Shown here piece by piece: positions 1-8,437 of a stretch of 64,000 bases of DNA. The position numbers and the translations under genes are program-made. Below the pieces are notes generated by a model that ran no database searches, had not been told where the DNA came from, and saw nothing but the letters and a program-made list of their open reading frames with translations. Position 1 is the stretch's first letter, and each line of letters begins with the position of its first letter. Source of the stretch: Endozoicomonas sp. 8E (GTDB lineage Bacteria > Pseudomonadota > Gammaproteobacteria > Pseudomonadales > Endozoicomonadaceae); assembly GCF_032883915.1 (NCBI RefSeq), contig NZ_CP120717.1:6610001-6674000 (forward strand), written 5' to 3'.

Positions 1-664
1 ACAACTTCTTTCCCAATAAACTGCCCAGCATGGCCACGGGAAAAAGAACCAGACTGAACTGAATAGACCGGGCCGAGATAGCATCGACATAAAGCAACCC
101 CAACAGTGATGTTGCTGAACTCAGGATAAAAAACAGTATCGCCGTTGCTCTGATTTCAATGGCCTTTAACGACAGGTTTAACAGATACAAAACCAGTGGT
201 GGACCACCCGCTGAAGCCGTTGTCATCCCAAAGCCTGACAATGCACCGGCAAGCATGGCATAGCGATGGTTAAGCCATGTAAACCGCAGATCAAACATGA
301 TCAAAGCACCGGCAATCAATGAGAAGCCTGCAATCATCATCTTCAGTTCACCTGCAGAGATGACCGAGATAAACAAAAGCGAGACCGGTATTGCACCTAA
401 CATGCCTAGCGAGAGCATGGTCAGCAGACGTCGATTAACCTGCCTCCTGACGCCCGGCAACAGACACAGACTACTGAGCAGATCGAGTGTCAGGGCAATA
501 GCAACGGCATCAAAGGGGGAATAGACAAGACTCAGGCACAAGGCAGCAATAATGGCAAATCCAAAGCCACTGTAGCCCCTTACCAACCCGGCAAACAAAA
601 CAAATACCGTTGCTAAGCCCATCATCAATTCCGTTAAACATTGCACATTGCTTCTGAAGGCCAT
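1..664 (-). CDS. TauE/SafE family sulfite/anion exporter, partial (C-terminus outside window)
   Basis: The minus-strand frame stays open from an ATG at 664 to the window edge (about 221 codons) and gives a very hydrophobic protein. Near the N-terminus it has the motif GLVRGYSGFGFA, followed by repeated membrane helices and a second conserved stretch SGFGMTTASAGGPPLVLYLL, the paired repeats typical of the TauE/SafE permease family. Members export sulfite, sulfoacetate or other small organic anions across the inner membrane. The start is not certain: TTG directly before the ATG and the ATG-ATG pair 13 codons downstream are alternatives. It is divergent from the aminotransferase at 979. A role exporting sulfite from sulfonate breakdown would fit the neighbours but is inference. 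Confidence 0.8.
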   Translation of the reverse strand, partial: MAFRSNVQCLTELMMGLATVFVLFAGLVRGYSGFGFAIIAALCLSLVYSPFDAVAIALTLDLLSSLCLLPGVRRQVNRRLLTMLSLGMLGAIPVSLLFISVISAGELKMMIAGFSLIAGALIMFDLRFTWLNHRYAMLAGALSGFGMTTASAGGPPLVLYLLNLSLKAIEIRATAILFFILSSATSLLGLLYVDAISARSIQFSLVLFPVAMLGSLLGKKL

Positions 665-824
665 CAATGTAATCAGCCCGCGACCTTTCCTATAGAGCCA
701 GTTTTTCAGATTGTCTGAGTCAGCAGCGCCATCGGCCGCTCTGACACAAGGCTTTTTTTAAACTGTCCCTACATCCTCTTTTATGTTTCTCGCCAAGATA
801 ACTGCAAATCACAAACAAAGACTC

Positions 825-955
825 ATACCAATCGTGCTTTCTAACTCCCGTGATGAGCATGGAGATTTGAGCCTTAAGACAAGGCGGCAATCGCCAACGC
901 AGGGTTAAGGCTCAAATCTTCAGCGCGATAGGGAGTTAGAAAGCTCGATTGGTAT
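825..955. repeat. Long nested inverted repeat (MITE-like palindrome)
   Basis: The outer arms 825-849 and 931-955 are reverse complements with one mismatch in 25. Inner arms 864-877 and 905-918 are perfect over 14 bases. The whole 131-bp unit could fold into one long cruciform or RNA hairpin. It sits between the divergent exporter and aminotransferase genes and ends 24 bases before the aminotransferase start codon. It could be a miniature inverted-repeat element, or could act in transcription of either gene. No clear target-site duplication was seen. Confidence 0.8.
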
Positions 956-978
956 ACTTACCCCACTGGAGAATGAAA

Positions 979-2292
979 ATGGATGTATTGGGATCAGATG
1001 TATCAAATCATCATGTTCTGGAATTGGATAAACACGTATTCCACTCTTGGTCGGTACAAGAGTCGGCAACACCGGTAGCCATTGCCGGTGCACAGGGATC
1101 TAACCTTTGGGATTTCGAAGGAAAGCAGTATCTGGATTTTAGTAGCCAGTTGGTGAACACCAATATTGGGCATCAGCACCCAAAGGTGATCGATGCCATC
1201 AAGGCCCAGGCTGAATCCCTGGTGACCGTAGCTCCGGCAACAGCAAACCTTGCCCGGGGTGAAGCAGCCAGGCGCATCCTGGATAGAGCACCGGCTAACT
1301 TCAATAAGGTGTTTTTTACCAACGCTGGTGCTGATGCCAATGAAAATGCGATTCGCATGGCAAGACAATTTACCGGTCGTGACAAGGTACTTTCTGCCTA
1401 CCGCTCATACCATGGCAATACCGGCTCAGCGATCGCTGCCACAGGTGATTTTCGTCGTGTACCCAATGAGTACAGCCGTGGGCATGTGCACTTCTTTAAC
1501 CCTTATCTTTATCGCACCGAGTTCAACGCAAAGACTCAGGAACAAGAGTGTGAGCGAGCTCTGCAGCACCTGAAACGTGTGATTGAATGTGAAGGACCAC
1601 ACTCCATTGCCGCTATTCTTCTGGAGACAATCCCGGGCACAGCAGGCTTTCTTCTACCACCGGAAGGCTATCTGCAAGGGGTCAGAGATCTGGCCACCGA
1701 ACATGGTATACAACTGATCTTCGACGAGGTTATGGTGGGATTTGGTCGCACCGGCCGCTGGTTTGCCTTTGAGCACTTTAACGTTATTCCCGATCTGATC
1801 ACCTTCGCCAAAGGAGTTAACTCTGGCTATGTTCCAGCTGGCGGCGTAGTTGTAAGCGAGCCAATATCCGAGTATTTCAAGAGCAACTTCTTTATGGGCG
1901 GCCTCACCTATTCTGGCCATCCACTGGCCATGTCCGCCATTGTCGCAACCTTGGATGCGATGGAGGAGGAAGGCATTGTTCGCTATGCTGATGAGGTTGG
2001 AAACACGGTTCTGGGACCCGCACTTATCGACCTGATGGAAAAACACAACAGCATTGGCGACATCCGTGGCAAAGGCATGTTCTGGGCCCTGGAGCTGGTC
2101 GAAGACAGGACAACACGAGAGCCTTTAAGCAATGAGAAAATGGCCTCCATTAAAACCAAACTAACCGACAAGGGCCTACTTTCTTTTATAGTGAACAATC
2201 GTATTCACGTAGCGCCGCCTCTTATCATCAAACCCAATGAGATTGCCCAGGGTGTGGCCATTATTAGTCAGGTCCTCGCGGATTTTGATTAA
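979..2292 (+). CDS. Class-III PLP-dependent aminotransferase (taurine-pyruvate type possible)
   Basis: A 437-residue fold-type I aminotransferase. Visible landmarks are the FTNAGADANENAIRMAR phosphate-binding region, SYHGNTGSA, the cofactor aspartate in LIFDEVMVGFGRTG and the Schiff-base lysine in ITFAKGVNSGYVPAGG. The frame is open upstream to a TTG at 949, but GGAGA at 968-972 lies 6 bases before the ATG at 979, so that start is chosen. Family members move an amino group from omega-amino acids, taurine or polyamines to pyruvate or 2-oxoglutarate. A MocR-type regulator sits convergently downstream, an amino-acid ABC transporter beyond it, and a TauE-type exporter upstream. This suggests catabolism of an imported amino compound. 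Taurine is the best guess from context only. Confidence 0.85.
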   Translation: MDVLGSDVSNHHVLELDKHVFHSWSVQESATPVAIAGAQGSNLWDFEGKQYLDFSSQLVNTNIGHQHPKVIDAIKAQAESLVTVAPATANLARGEAARRILDRAPANFNKVFFTNAGADANENAIRMARQFTGRDKVLSAYRSYHGNTGSAIAATGDFRRVPNEYSRGHVHFFNPYLYRTEFNAKTQEQECERALQHLKRVIECEGPHSIAAILLETIPGTAGFLLPPEGYLQGVRDLATEHGIQLIFDEVMVGFGRTGRWFAFEHFNVIPDLITFAKGVNSGYVPAGGVVVSEPISEYFKSNFFMGGLTYSGHPLAMSAIVATLDAMEEEGIVRYADEVGNTVLGPALIDLMEKHNSIGDIRGKGMFWALELVEDRTTREPLSNEKMASIKTKLTDKGLLSFIVNNRIHVAPPLIIKPNEIAQGVAIISQVLADFD

Positions 2293-2300
2293 ACCCTGAA

Positions 2301-2331
2301 CAAAAAACGCCAGGACAATCGTCTTGGCGTT
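2301..2331 (-). terminator. Intrinsic terminator of the MocR-type regulator
   Basis: Arms 2306-2316 and 2321-2331 pair over 11 bases with one mismatch. Read on the minus strand the hairpin is followed by a T-run (2307-2301), so it ends the regulator transcript. On the plus strand no T-run follows. Confidence 0.75.
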
Positions 2332-2364
2332 GACGCCTCAAAAAGGAAAAAATCTAGATAAAGC

Positions 2365-3885
2365 CTAACCCTCCAGGGCTCTTGCCAGTTGTTCAACTCC
2401 GGGGGTAATGAGCGCCTTGTCGATGGCATGAAAGCCAAGCCTGAAAAAACTATTGGTTTCAGGGTTAGCTTGTTGCTGCTCCATGAAATGTGAATATCCC
2501 GTTTCTATCAGAACCCCCCGTTGAGATGCTCTGGACGCCAGTCGTTGACTGCTTATCCGGTCGGGTGTTTCTAACCACAACGCATTGCAATAATTACCCT
2601 TGGCCAATCGTTTGCAATCGGGAAGATAGCGCTCAACCGCTTCATTAATCTGGTGCCAGCGCTGGCGTGTATTGTCCTTGAAACGCCGCAGGAAGCTGTC
2701 GTAATAACCCTGTGAGATAAAGTGCGCCATTTCCATTTGCACCCGGCTTGGCGGGTGGCGATACATTAAGCGACGCAGTGTTCGTAACTCATAGATCAAC
2801 TCTTCCGGGGCAACGATATAACCGAGGCGTAGACCGGGTGCCAATGTCTTGGAAAAACTGCTGACATAGACAACACGGTTGTCTTTATCCAATGCCTTGA
2901 GTGCAGGCAAGGGGTCCCACTCGGAGTTGCTGTCTGAGTCGTAATCATCTTCTATGATGATCGCGTCACTCTTTTGCGCTAATTGCAAAAGGTTATGTCG
3001 GCGTTGCTTACTCATAGTCACGCCCGTTGGAGCCTGGTGACTCGGTGTAACATAGAAATAATCACACTTGGATGACAGCTCGTTAAGCACCAGCCCGCTC
3101 TGGTCAACAGCATGCGGATGAAGCTGTGCCCGAGCCAGCCTGAAAATATTGTTAGCTTCTTTATAACCAGGGTTTTCTACCCCCACTCGAGTGTGTTTAT
3201 CCATTAACATCTTGGAGAGCAAATAGAGCGCGTTCTGTGAGCCAACGGTAATGAGAATCTCATCGCTCCTGGCGTGAATGCCCCGCTGTGGAAGTACCCG
3301 GGTCCGGATCTGTTCTACCAATAACTCCACATCCTTATCAACTTTGTCACACAGCCAGCTATGATCTTTCGGGTCTGCAATCACCTTACGAGTAGATTCT
3401 CGCCACTGTGCCAGAGGAAAATCATTAATACTCGGCTGCCCATAGATAAAGGGATATTGATAACAGCTCCAGTGGGAGGGTTTCACTATTCGGGGGAAAG
3501 CATCTGTAGAAACCTTGAATCGACGGCTCCAGTTTGCGGCATTGGCAGGGTTGTCTGCCTCAAAACGGTTCAACTCCTGCTCCACCTCTTCAACTCTGGT
3601 GGAGTATTTTTCCGACAGGTAATAACCACTTCTTGGCTTACTTGTCAGGTAACCGTCATCTGACAATCCTTCATAAACCAGTGACACAGTATTGCGTGAC
3701 ACCTTCAATTGACTTGAAAGCATTCGGCAGGAAGGCAGCGCTTCATCGGCAGAGAACACACCTTCGAGTATTGCCTTAACAAGATATTCTCTTACCTGTT
3801 CCTGCAAACTTCTCTTCGAATCAAACTCAATGAAACAGCTGTAATTTATCCCCATGGATTCAACCTTTTGGATATTTTTATTCAT
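2365..3885 (-). CDS. MocR/PdxR/TauR-type transcriptional regulator
   Basis: A 506-residue protein with an N-terminal GntR winged helix (about residues 20-85, including the recognition segment SSQLKVSRNTVSLVYEGL). A class-I aminotransferase-like domain follows; SSFSKTLAPGLRLGYI carries the PLP-binding lysine. This architecture is that of MocR regulators such as PdxR, GabR and TauR, which use the PLP domain to sense an amino compound. It is transcribed away from the ABC transporter and converges on the aminotransferase, so it probably controls both. An alternative ATG lies 10 codons in. The ligand cannot be read from the sequence. Confidence 0.88.
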   Translation of the reverse strand: MNKNIQKVESMGINYSCFIEFDSKRSLQEQVREYLVKAILEGVFSADEALPSCRMLSSQLKVSRNTVSLVYEGLSDDGYLTSKPRSGYYLSEKYSTRVEEVEQELNRFEADNPANAANWSRRFKVSTDAFPRIVKPSHWSCYQYPFIYGQPSINDFPLAQWRESTRKVIADPKDHSWLCDKVDKDVELLVEQIRTRVLPQRGIHARSDEILITVGSQNALYLLSKMLMDKHTRVGVENPGYKEANNIFRLARAQLHPHAVDQSGLVLNELSSKCDYFYVTPSHQAPTGVTMSKQRRHNLLQLAQKSDAIIIEDDYDSDSNSEWDPLPALKALDKDNRVVYVSSFSKTLAPGLRLGYIVAPEELIYELRTLRRLMYRHPPSRVQMEMAHFISQGYYDSFLRRFKDNTRQRWHQINEAVERYLPDCKRLAKGNYCNALWLETPDRISSQRLASRASQRGVLIETGYSHFMEQQQANPETNSFFRLGFHAIDKALITPGVEQLARALEG

Positions 3886-4050
3886 TGCATTCGATTAACA
3901 ACAGCAAAAAGCAAGCCAATATACTAAATTAGTCGTATTTAACTTATATTCTAACTACTGTCCCAATCAGCAGGGAAAATTGGCTCTAACCCAACTATCT
4001 ATCTCATCTCTAAAGTGAAGGCGTTTACAAATCACAGCAAGTAACGAATT
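3886..4050. promoter_or_regulatory. Divergent regulator/ABC-transporter control region
   Basis: This 165-bp AT-rich spacer separates the MocR-type regulator (minus) from the binding-protein gene (plus). MocR regulators usually bind such intergenic DNA. I see no unambiguous direct repeats and only weak -10-like stretches, so no exact site is called. Confidence 0.4.
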
Positions 4051-4914
4051 ATGAGACATGGAATAAAACTTAGAAAATGGGTAGCCGTTGCTGCAGCAAC
4101 AATGACTTTAGGCATGTCCAGTATGGTTGTTGCCGATGAGTCGCCATCTTTTGCCAGCAAGGGAATAAAGGTTGCGACAGAGGATAACTACTCTCCGTTC
4201 AACTTTATCGATAAAGGCAAGCCAACCGGGATAAACAAAGATCTTCTGGATGAGCTTCGCGACTACTCCGACTTTAAAGTGAAGCAAGAGATTCTGCCCT
4301 GGACAGGCCTTCTGGCATCCGTTTCCGCAGGTCAGTATGACCTTGCCCTTACCGGTGCGATCATTACTGACGCTCGCCTCAAAGTATTCGATTTCACCCC
4401 CCCCATCGCCTCCGCACAGCACTATTTCGTCGCCCGGGCAAAAGACGACAGCGTAAACACGATTGCAGATCTGGATGGAAAAACAGTTGGCTTGCAGGCA
4501 GGCAGCGCACTACTGGAAAGGCTCCCCGAATTGAAAACCATGCTTGAAGCCCAGGATAAGAAACTAGGAAAAGTGGTTGAGTATCAATCATACCCAGAAG
4601 CCTACGCCGACCTGGCAAATGGTCGCATCGATTACGTGATCAACAGTATCGTCAATATAAATGAGTTGGTAAAAACCAAGCCCAAGGTTTTCAAGAAAGG
4701 TGAAGCTGTATCTGGCCCCGGCTTTGTAAGCTGGCCTGTACCTAAAGACAGCCCTGAACTGCTGGCCTACCTGACTGACTTCTTTGCACACTTGAAAGAG
4801 ACAGGTCGCATGGCTGAGCTGCAGGAAAAATGGTTCGGTGAATCCTTTGATGAACTACCAACCAACGCCATCGTTTCAGTTAAACAGTACCATAAATTGA
4901 CTGCAGTACAGTAA
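4051..4914 (+). CDS. Amino-acid ABC transporter, periplasmic binding protein (family 3)
   Basis: A 287-residue protein with a Sec signal peptide: basic start, hydrophobic stretch and a likely cut near residue 28 (VVADES). The mature part opens with GIKVATEDNYSPFNFID, the usual entry of family-3 solute-binding proteins. It later shows WTGLLASVSAGQYDLALTGAIIT and LDGKTVGLQAGSALLE. There is no lipobox cysteine, so it should be free in the periplasm. It captures a polar amino acid or related amine for the two permeases and ATPase that follow in the same direction. The substrate is unknown. Confidence 0.9.
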   Translation: MRHGIKLRKWVAVAAATMTLGMSSMVVADESPSFASKGIKVATEDNYSPFNFIDKGKPTGINKDLLDELRDYSDFKVKQEILPWTGLLASVSAGQYDLALTGAIITDARLKVFDFTPPIASAQHYFVARAKDDSVNTIADLDGKTVGLQAGSALLERLPELKTMLEAQDKKLGKVVEYQSYPEAYADLANGRIDYVINSIVNINELVKTKPKVFKKGEAVSGPGFVSWPVPKDSPELLAYLTDFFAHLKETGRMAELQEKWFGESFDELPTNAIVSVKQYHKLTAVQ

Positions 4915-5023
4915 AGCACTCTTCATAACCCAGTAATGACCAGGGCTCAAAAATGACTACTCCTATCACCCTGGTCTTACTTGAAAAATCAACGTCAATA
5001 CTGCTGCAGACAGGTAGGTAACT

Positions 5024-5665
5024 ATGGATTACTACGGATGGATGCAATTGCTTCAGGGAGCGTGGACCACTGCATGGATATCAATGGTATCCATCGCCCT
5101 GGGGGTGGTTATCGGGCTCGTGATAGCGCTTATTCGCATGGCCAAATTACCGATCATCGATCAGGTATTAGGAGTTTATGTCAGCTGGGCCAGAGCCACA
5201 CCACTGGTTACATTAGCCTTGTTCATCTTCCTCTCTTTTCCATCTTTTGGTATTAATCTCGATAAACACTTCTCGGCCATCTTGTGTTTAACCCTGAATA
5301 CCTCAGCATTTAATGCCGAGATCTGGAGAAATGCATTCCTTAACTTCTCTGGCGGACAGAAAGAAGCCGCTGAAGCCCTGGGTATGCGACGAATGACCTA
5401 CTTTAGACGCATCATGTTCCCTCAAATGGTGGTCATGAGCCTGCCCGCACTGGTCAACGAGATGTCTTTCTTAATCAAAGGCAGCCCGGCGATTGCCGTG
5501 ATTGGCGTTGTTGATCTGACTCGTGTTACCAACCGAATCGCAGCCGTCACCTATGAACCCCTGCTTCCTATCCTGTGTGCCGGCGTTCTTTACATGTGCA
5601 TCATAGGCGTGCTGATCAAATTACAACAAATGGCCGAGAAAAAGGCTAACTATCTGGCTGGCTGA
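5024..5665 (+). CDS. Amino-acid ABC transporter permease 1 (HisM/GlnP family)
   Basis: A 213-residue inner-membrane protein with about five helices. It carries the cytoplasmic EAA loop (EAAEALGMRRMTYFRRIMFPQ region) that docks onto the ATPase. The N-terminal WTTAWISMVSIALGVVIGL stretch matches the usual start of polar amino-acid permeases. The second permease starts 16 bases downstream. The two probably form a heterodimeric channel, as HisQ/HisM do. Confidence 0.9.
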   Translation: MDYYGWMQLLQGAWTTAWISMVSIALGVVIGLVIALIRMAKLPIIDQVLGVYVSWARATPLVTLALFIFLSFPSFGINLDKHFSAILCLTLNTSAFNAEIWRNAFLNFSGGQKEAAEALGMRRMTYFRRIMFPQMVVMSLPALVNEMSFLIKGSPAIAVIGVVDLTRVTNRIAAVTYEPLLPILCAGVLYMCIIGVLIKLQQMAEKKANYLAG

Positions 5666-5680
5666 TAATAAGGAGTAATC

Positions 5681-6346
5681 ATGGCTGAATGGGAAATAAT
5701 CTGGCAGCAAAGAGACATCTTTATTTCAGGTTTTGGTAATACCTTTGTACTGTTTTTTGCCGGATCAATCGCAAGTTTCATCCTGGGTGTGAGCCTGCTC
5801 TACACCCTCGAAAATGGCTCAAAAGGTGTTAAAAGCAGCGTAATACTGATCATCAATATGATGCGCACCCTGCCCTTCCTGATTCTGGCTTACCTGTTGT
5901 ACTACGGGTTGCCACAGATCGGAATCCGCATGGATGCCTTTACTGCCGGCCTGATCTCTTTATGCCTTTATCATGGCACCTATTTCTGCGAGATCTTCAG
6001 AGGTATTCGCAAGGGGCTGGATTCAGGCTTGACGGAAGCAGCCCAGGCTTGTGGCTTCTCCAGATTCAAGACCTTTACCCGCATTATCATGCCCAATGTG
6101 TTGTTTCGATCCGTCCCGCTCATTGCCAATCAGCTGATCATCTGCCTGAAAGACACCGCCTTTCTGTGCATTATTACCGTTGGTGAGATCACAGCGGCCG
6201 CTAACAGTATTCAATCGACCTACTTTATTCCGCTTAACGCATTTATTGTGGCTATCGTTCTGTACTGGATTATCAGTATCGCCATCGAACAGGTCAGCAA
6301 AATCACACTTAATAAAGTTCAGGATAGAGGGCTAAGCCATGCTTAA
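5681..6346 (+). CDS. Amino-acid ABC transporter permease 2 (HisQ/GlnP family)
   Basis: A 221-residue membrane protein with the same fold as its upstream neighbour and its own EAA loop (EAAQACGFSRFKTFTRIIMPN region). AAGGAG precedes the ATG at a good distance. The last 8 bases overlap the ATPase gene start, which points to translational coupling. It is a partner of permease 1 in the inner membrane. Confidence 0.9.
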   Translation: MAEWEIIWQQRDIFISGFGNTFVLFFAGSIASFILGVSLLYTLENGSKGVKSSVILIINMMRTLPFLILAYLLYYGLPQIGIRMDAFTAGLISLCLYHGTYFCEIFRGIRKGLDSGLTEAAQACGFSRFKTFTRIIMPNVLFRSVPLIANQLIICLKDTAFLCIITVGEITAAANSIQSTYFIPLNAFIVAIVLYWIISIAIEQVSKITLNKVQDRGLSHA

Positions 6347-7205
6347 TGAAAAGATTCTCACCAAGCCAGTTGAAACCCCGAAAACCGCTCAGGGGAGCGC
6401 ACCTGTGGTAGAACTGCCTGTCCAATATCCACAAACAGAATCCAATGCCCGGGATATTGTAAAGGTAGTGAACCTGTCCAAACAGTTTGATGGCATCGAG
6501 GTGCTAAGAGACATTAACCTCACCATCAAAAAGGGCGACGTTGTCAGTATTCTGGGTTCTTCCGGTTCAGGTAAGTCCACCCTGCTTCGCTGTATGAACT
6601 GGCTTGAACAACCGGAACGAGGCAGCATTCATTTGGGTGATGAGCGCATAGGTATCAATCCCGTTACCAAGAAACCACTCAAATACAAAGAGCTCGCCAG
6701 GATTCGCGAGCGTATCGGCATGGTGTTTCAAAGCTTCAATCTCTGGCCTCATCTCACTGTGCTCAAGAATGTCATGGAAGCCCTGTTACATGTTAAAAAA
6801 ATGCCAAAAGCAGAGGCGGAAAAAATCGCCAGAGTGCAGTTAGAAAAGGTTGGTATGTCCCATAAACTCGACAGCTATCCAAGTATGCTGTCGGGCGGTC
6901 AAAAACAGAGGGTCGCTATCGCACGTGCCCTGGCTATGGAACCAGAGGTATTGTTGTTTGATGAACCCACCTCAGCCCTTGATCCTGAATTGGTTGATGA
7001 GGTTCTGACCGTGATGCAGACCTTATCAAAAGAGGGTTACACCATGGTGGTGGTCACACACGAAATGGAGTTTGCCAGAAACGTTTCAAGCCAGGTGGTG
7101 TTCCTGGAGAAAGGTATTCTGATTGAAAAATGTCCACCAGAGAAGTTCTTTACTAATCCGGATTCACCTCGGGTAAGACAGTTTTTGAAGCTCGATGGCG
7201 CCTGA
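6339..7205 (+). CDS. Amino-acid ABC transporter ATP-binding protein (HisP/GlnQ family)
   Basis: A 288-residue ATPase with Walker A GSSGSGKST, Q-loop in VFQSFNLWPHLT, signature LSGGQKQRVAIARAL, Walker B VLLFDEPTSALD and H-loop VVTHEM. About 40 extra residues precede the ABC domain compared with typical GlnQ. They are proline- and threonine-rich with no recognised domain, so a later start is possible. It powers import by the two upstream permeases. A small hairpin (7231-7249) follows the gene but lacks a T-run, so the operon end is not clearly marked. Confidence 0.92.
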   Translation: MLNEKILTKPVETPKTAQGSAPVVELPVQYPQTESNARDIVKVVNLSKQFDGIEVLRDINLTIKKGDVVSILGSSGSGKSTLLRCMNWLEQPERGSIHLGDERIGINPVTKKPLKYKELARIRERIGMVFQSFNLWPHLTVLKNVMEALLHVKKMPKAEAEKIARVQLEKVGMSHKLDSYPSMLSGGQKQRVAIARALAMEPEVLLFDEPTSALDPELVDEVLTVMQTLSKEGYTMVVVTHEMEFARNVSSQVVFLEKGILIEKCPPEKFFTNPDSPRVRQFLKLDGA

Positions 7206-7428
7206 CTAAGCTTGAGCAGTGACAACATAAAGCCCTACATTGCAGGGCTCTATGGCTGCTGCAAATCTCTGACTCCCATGCTTTCAGGCCCTGTGGGTCG
7301 CAACATGGGAATGCATTCCCTGATGATAAACCCAAAAAGCCTTTAGAACCGAGCCCCGACATAGTCTATAACCTCAAGTCATTATTGCAGCCACCTGTGA
7401 AGGCCCTTCTGGGTAAAGGTGAGCCGGA

Positions 7429-8148
7429 TCAGCGCCGGACGTGATCTGTTTGCGCGAGGGTCGTGGTCAGTGACTCTGTTAAATTAATATTTTTTTCTTC
7501 CATCAATGCTTCCAGTAAAGGGTAAAGAGCGCCCAGTTGCTTTTCGAGCGTGTCTTTAATGGTGTCGACGATCACCTGCGTGCCACGTTCAATTTCAATG
7601 TTGACCCAGTCACCCGCTTTTTTAGCATTGAACGTTGTAACTCTTCGGGTCTCGGGAATCAGCCAGACCTCAAAACAATCTTTCTTCTTGTCGACATCCG
7701 ATAAGGTTAAGCTGCAACCGTTAATCGCTATATACCCTTTAGGGAAAATGTATTGCCCCCATTCATTGCTGTATGCAAACCGCATACGGCAGTTTCCCTC
7801 GATCTCTTCAACTTCAAGAATCTGTGCCCGAAAGTCGATGTGTCCAGACAGAGGGTGTCCGCCAATTTCTGCCCCATCCATTGCTGCTCGCTCGACATTT
7901 ACGGCCTGGCCACTGACATGATGTCCTAATGTCGTTACACGTAAGCTTTGCAAAATGACATCAAATCTGGCGAGAGTCGGACTGATAATTTCTGTTACCG
8001 TGAGACAAACGCCGTCCACCGAAACACTGGCCCCTATATTCAACCCTTGGCAAAAGCCTTCTGGAAACTCAATGTCAAAGGTTCGGATACCATCGCGGTC
8101 ATCCACACGGCCAATTTTGGCCATGCCTTGAACAATGCCTGTAAACAT
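7429..8148 (-). CDS. ribE: Riboflavin synthase, alpha subunit
   Basis: A 239-residue protein that begins MFTGIVQG, the hallmark of riboflavin synthase. Two lumazine-binding barrels follow in tandem; conserved pieces are VDGVCLTVTEI in the first and INGCSLTLSDV and LIPETRRVTT in the second. The enzyme dismutates two 6,7-dimethyl-8-ribityllumazine molecules into riboflavin. It is somewhat longer than the roughly 210-residue norm because of a C-terminal tail. No other rib gene lies nearby and no FMN riboswitch is visible upstream, so it could be a stand-alone copy or a diverged paralog. Confidence 0.85.
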   Translation of the reverse strand: MFTGIVQGMAKIGRVDDRDGIRTFDIEFPEGFCQGLNIGASVSVDGVCLTVTEIISPTLARFDVILQSLRVTTLGHHVSGQAVNVERAAMDGAEIGGHPLSGHIDFRAQILEVEEIEGNCRMRFAYSNEWGQYIFPKGYIAINGCSLTLSDVDKKKDCFEVWLIPETRRVTTFNAKKAGDWVNIEIERGTQVIVDTIKDTLEKQLGALYPLLEALMEEKNINLTESLTTTLAQTDHVRR

Positions 8149-8243
8149 TCTATTTGCTCCATTACTTTCGAATTAGTGACAAGGTATACGTGTAGGGATT
8201 GTCAGCAGGATCTTCGACGATGTTTCCTCAGGCGGACAATATA

Positions 8244-8263
8244 TACTGTATTTTAATATCTGC
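8244..8263. promoter_or_regulatory. Possible degenerate LexA half-site upstream of uvrA
   Basis: The left half TACTGTAT matches the LexA box consensus, but the expected CAG in the right half is missing. It lies in the ribE-uvrA divergent spacer, where an SOS box would be expected. Weak evidence. Confidence 0.25.
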
Positions 8264-8437
8264 ACCCAAAATATCTCACGATTTCGGATTAAAGTGCTTT
8301 GCTTAAAACGCGCAAGGATGGAAAAAGCCACCTTCCAGACAGGCGAAACCCTCTGGTCAGTTACTTAACATGGGTTTGCGGAAGTAAAGCCTATATAATT
8401 GCTCCTTTGCCTGACAGATGGTACTGAGGGACTGGCT

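Noticed and set aside
297-524. Plus-strand ORF of 75 codons near the left edge
   Set aside because: It lies opposite the TauE/SafE-type exporter, which shows clear family motifs on the minus strand.
7231-7249. Hairpin after the ABC transporter ATPase as terminator
   Set aside because: Only a 6-bp stem and no T-run on either strand, so it is not listed as a terminator.
8149-8437. FMN riboswitch or clear SOS box in the ribE-uvrA spacer
   Set aside because: None of the conserved RFN-element blocks is present. Only a LexA half-site was found, listed at low confidence.
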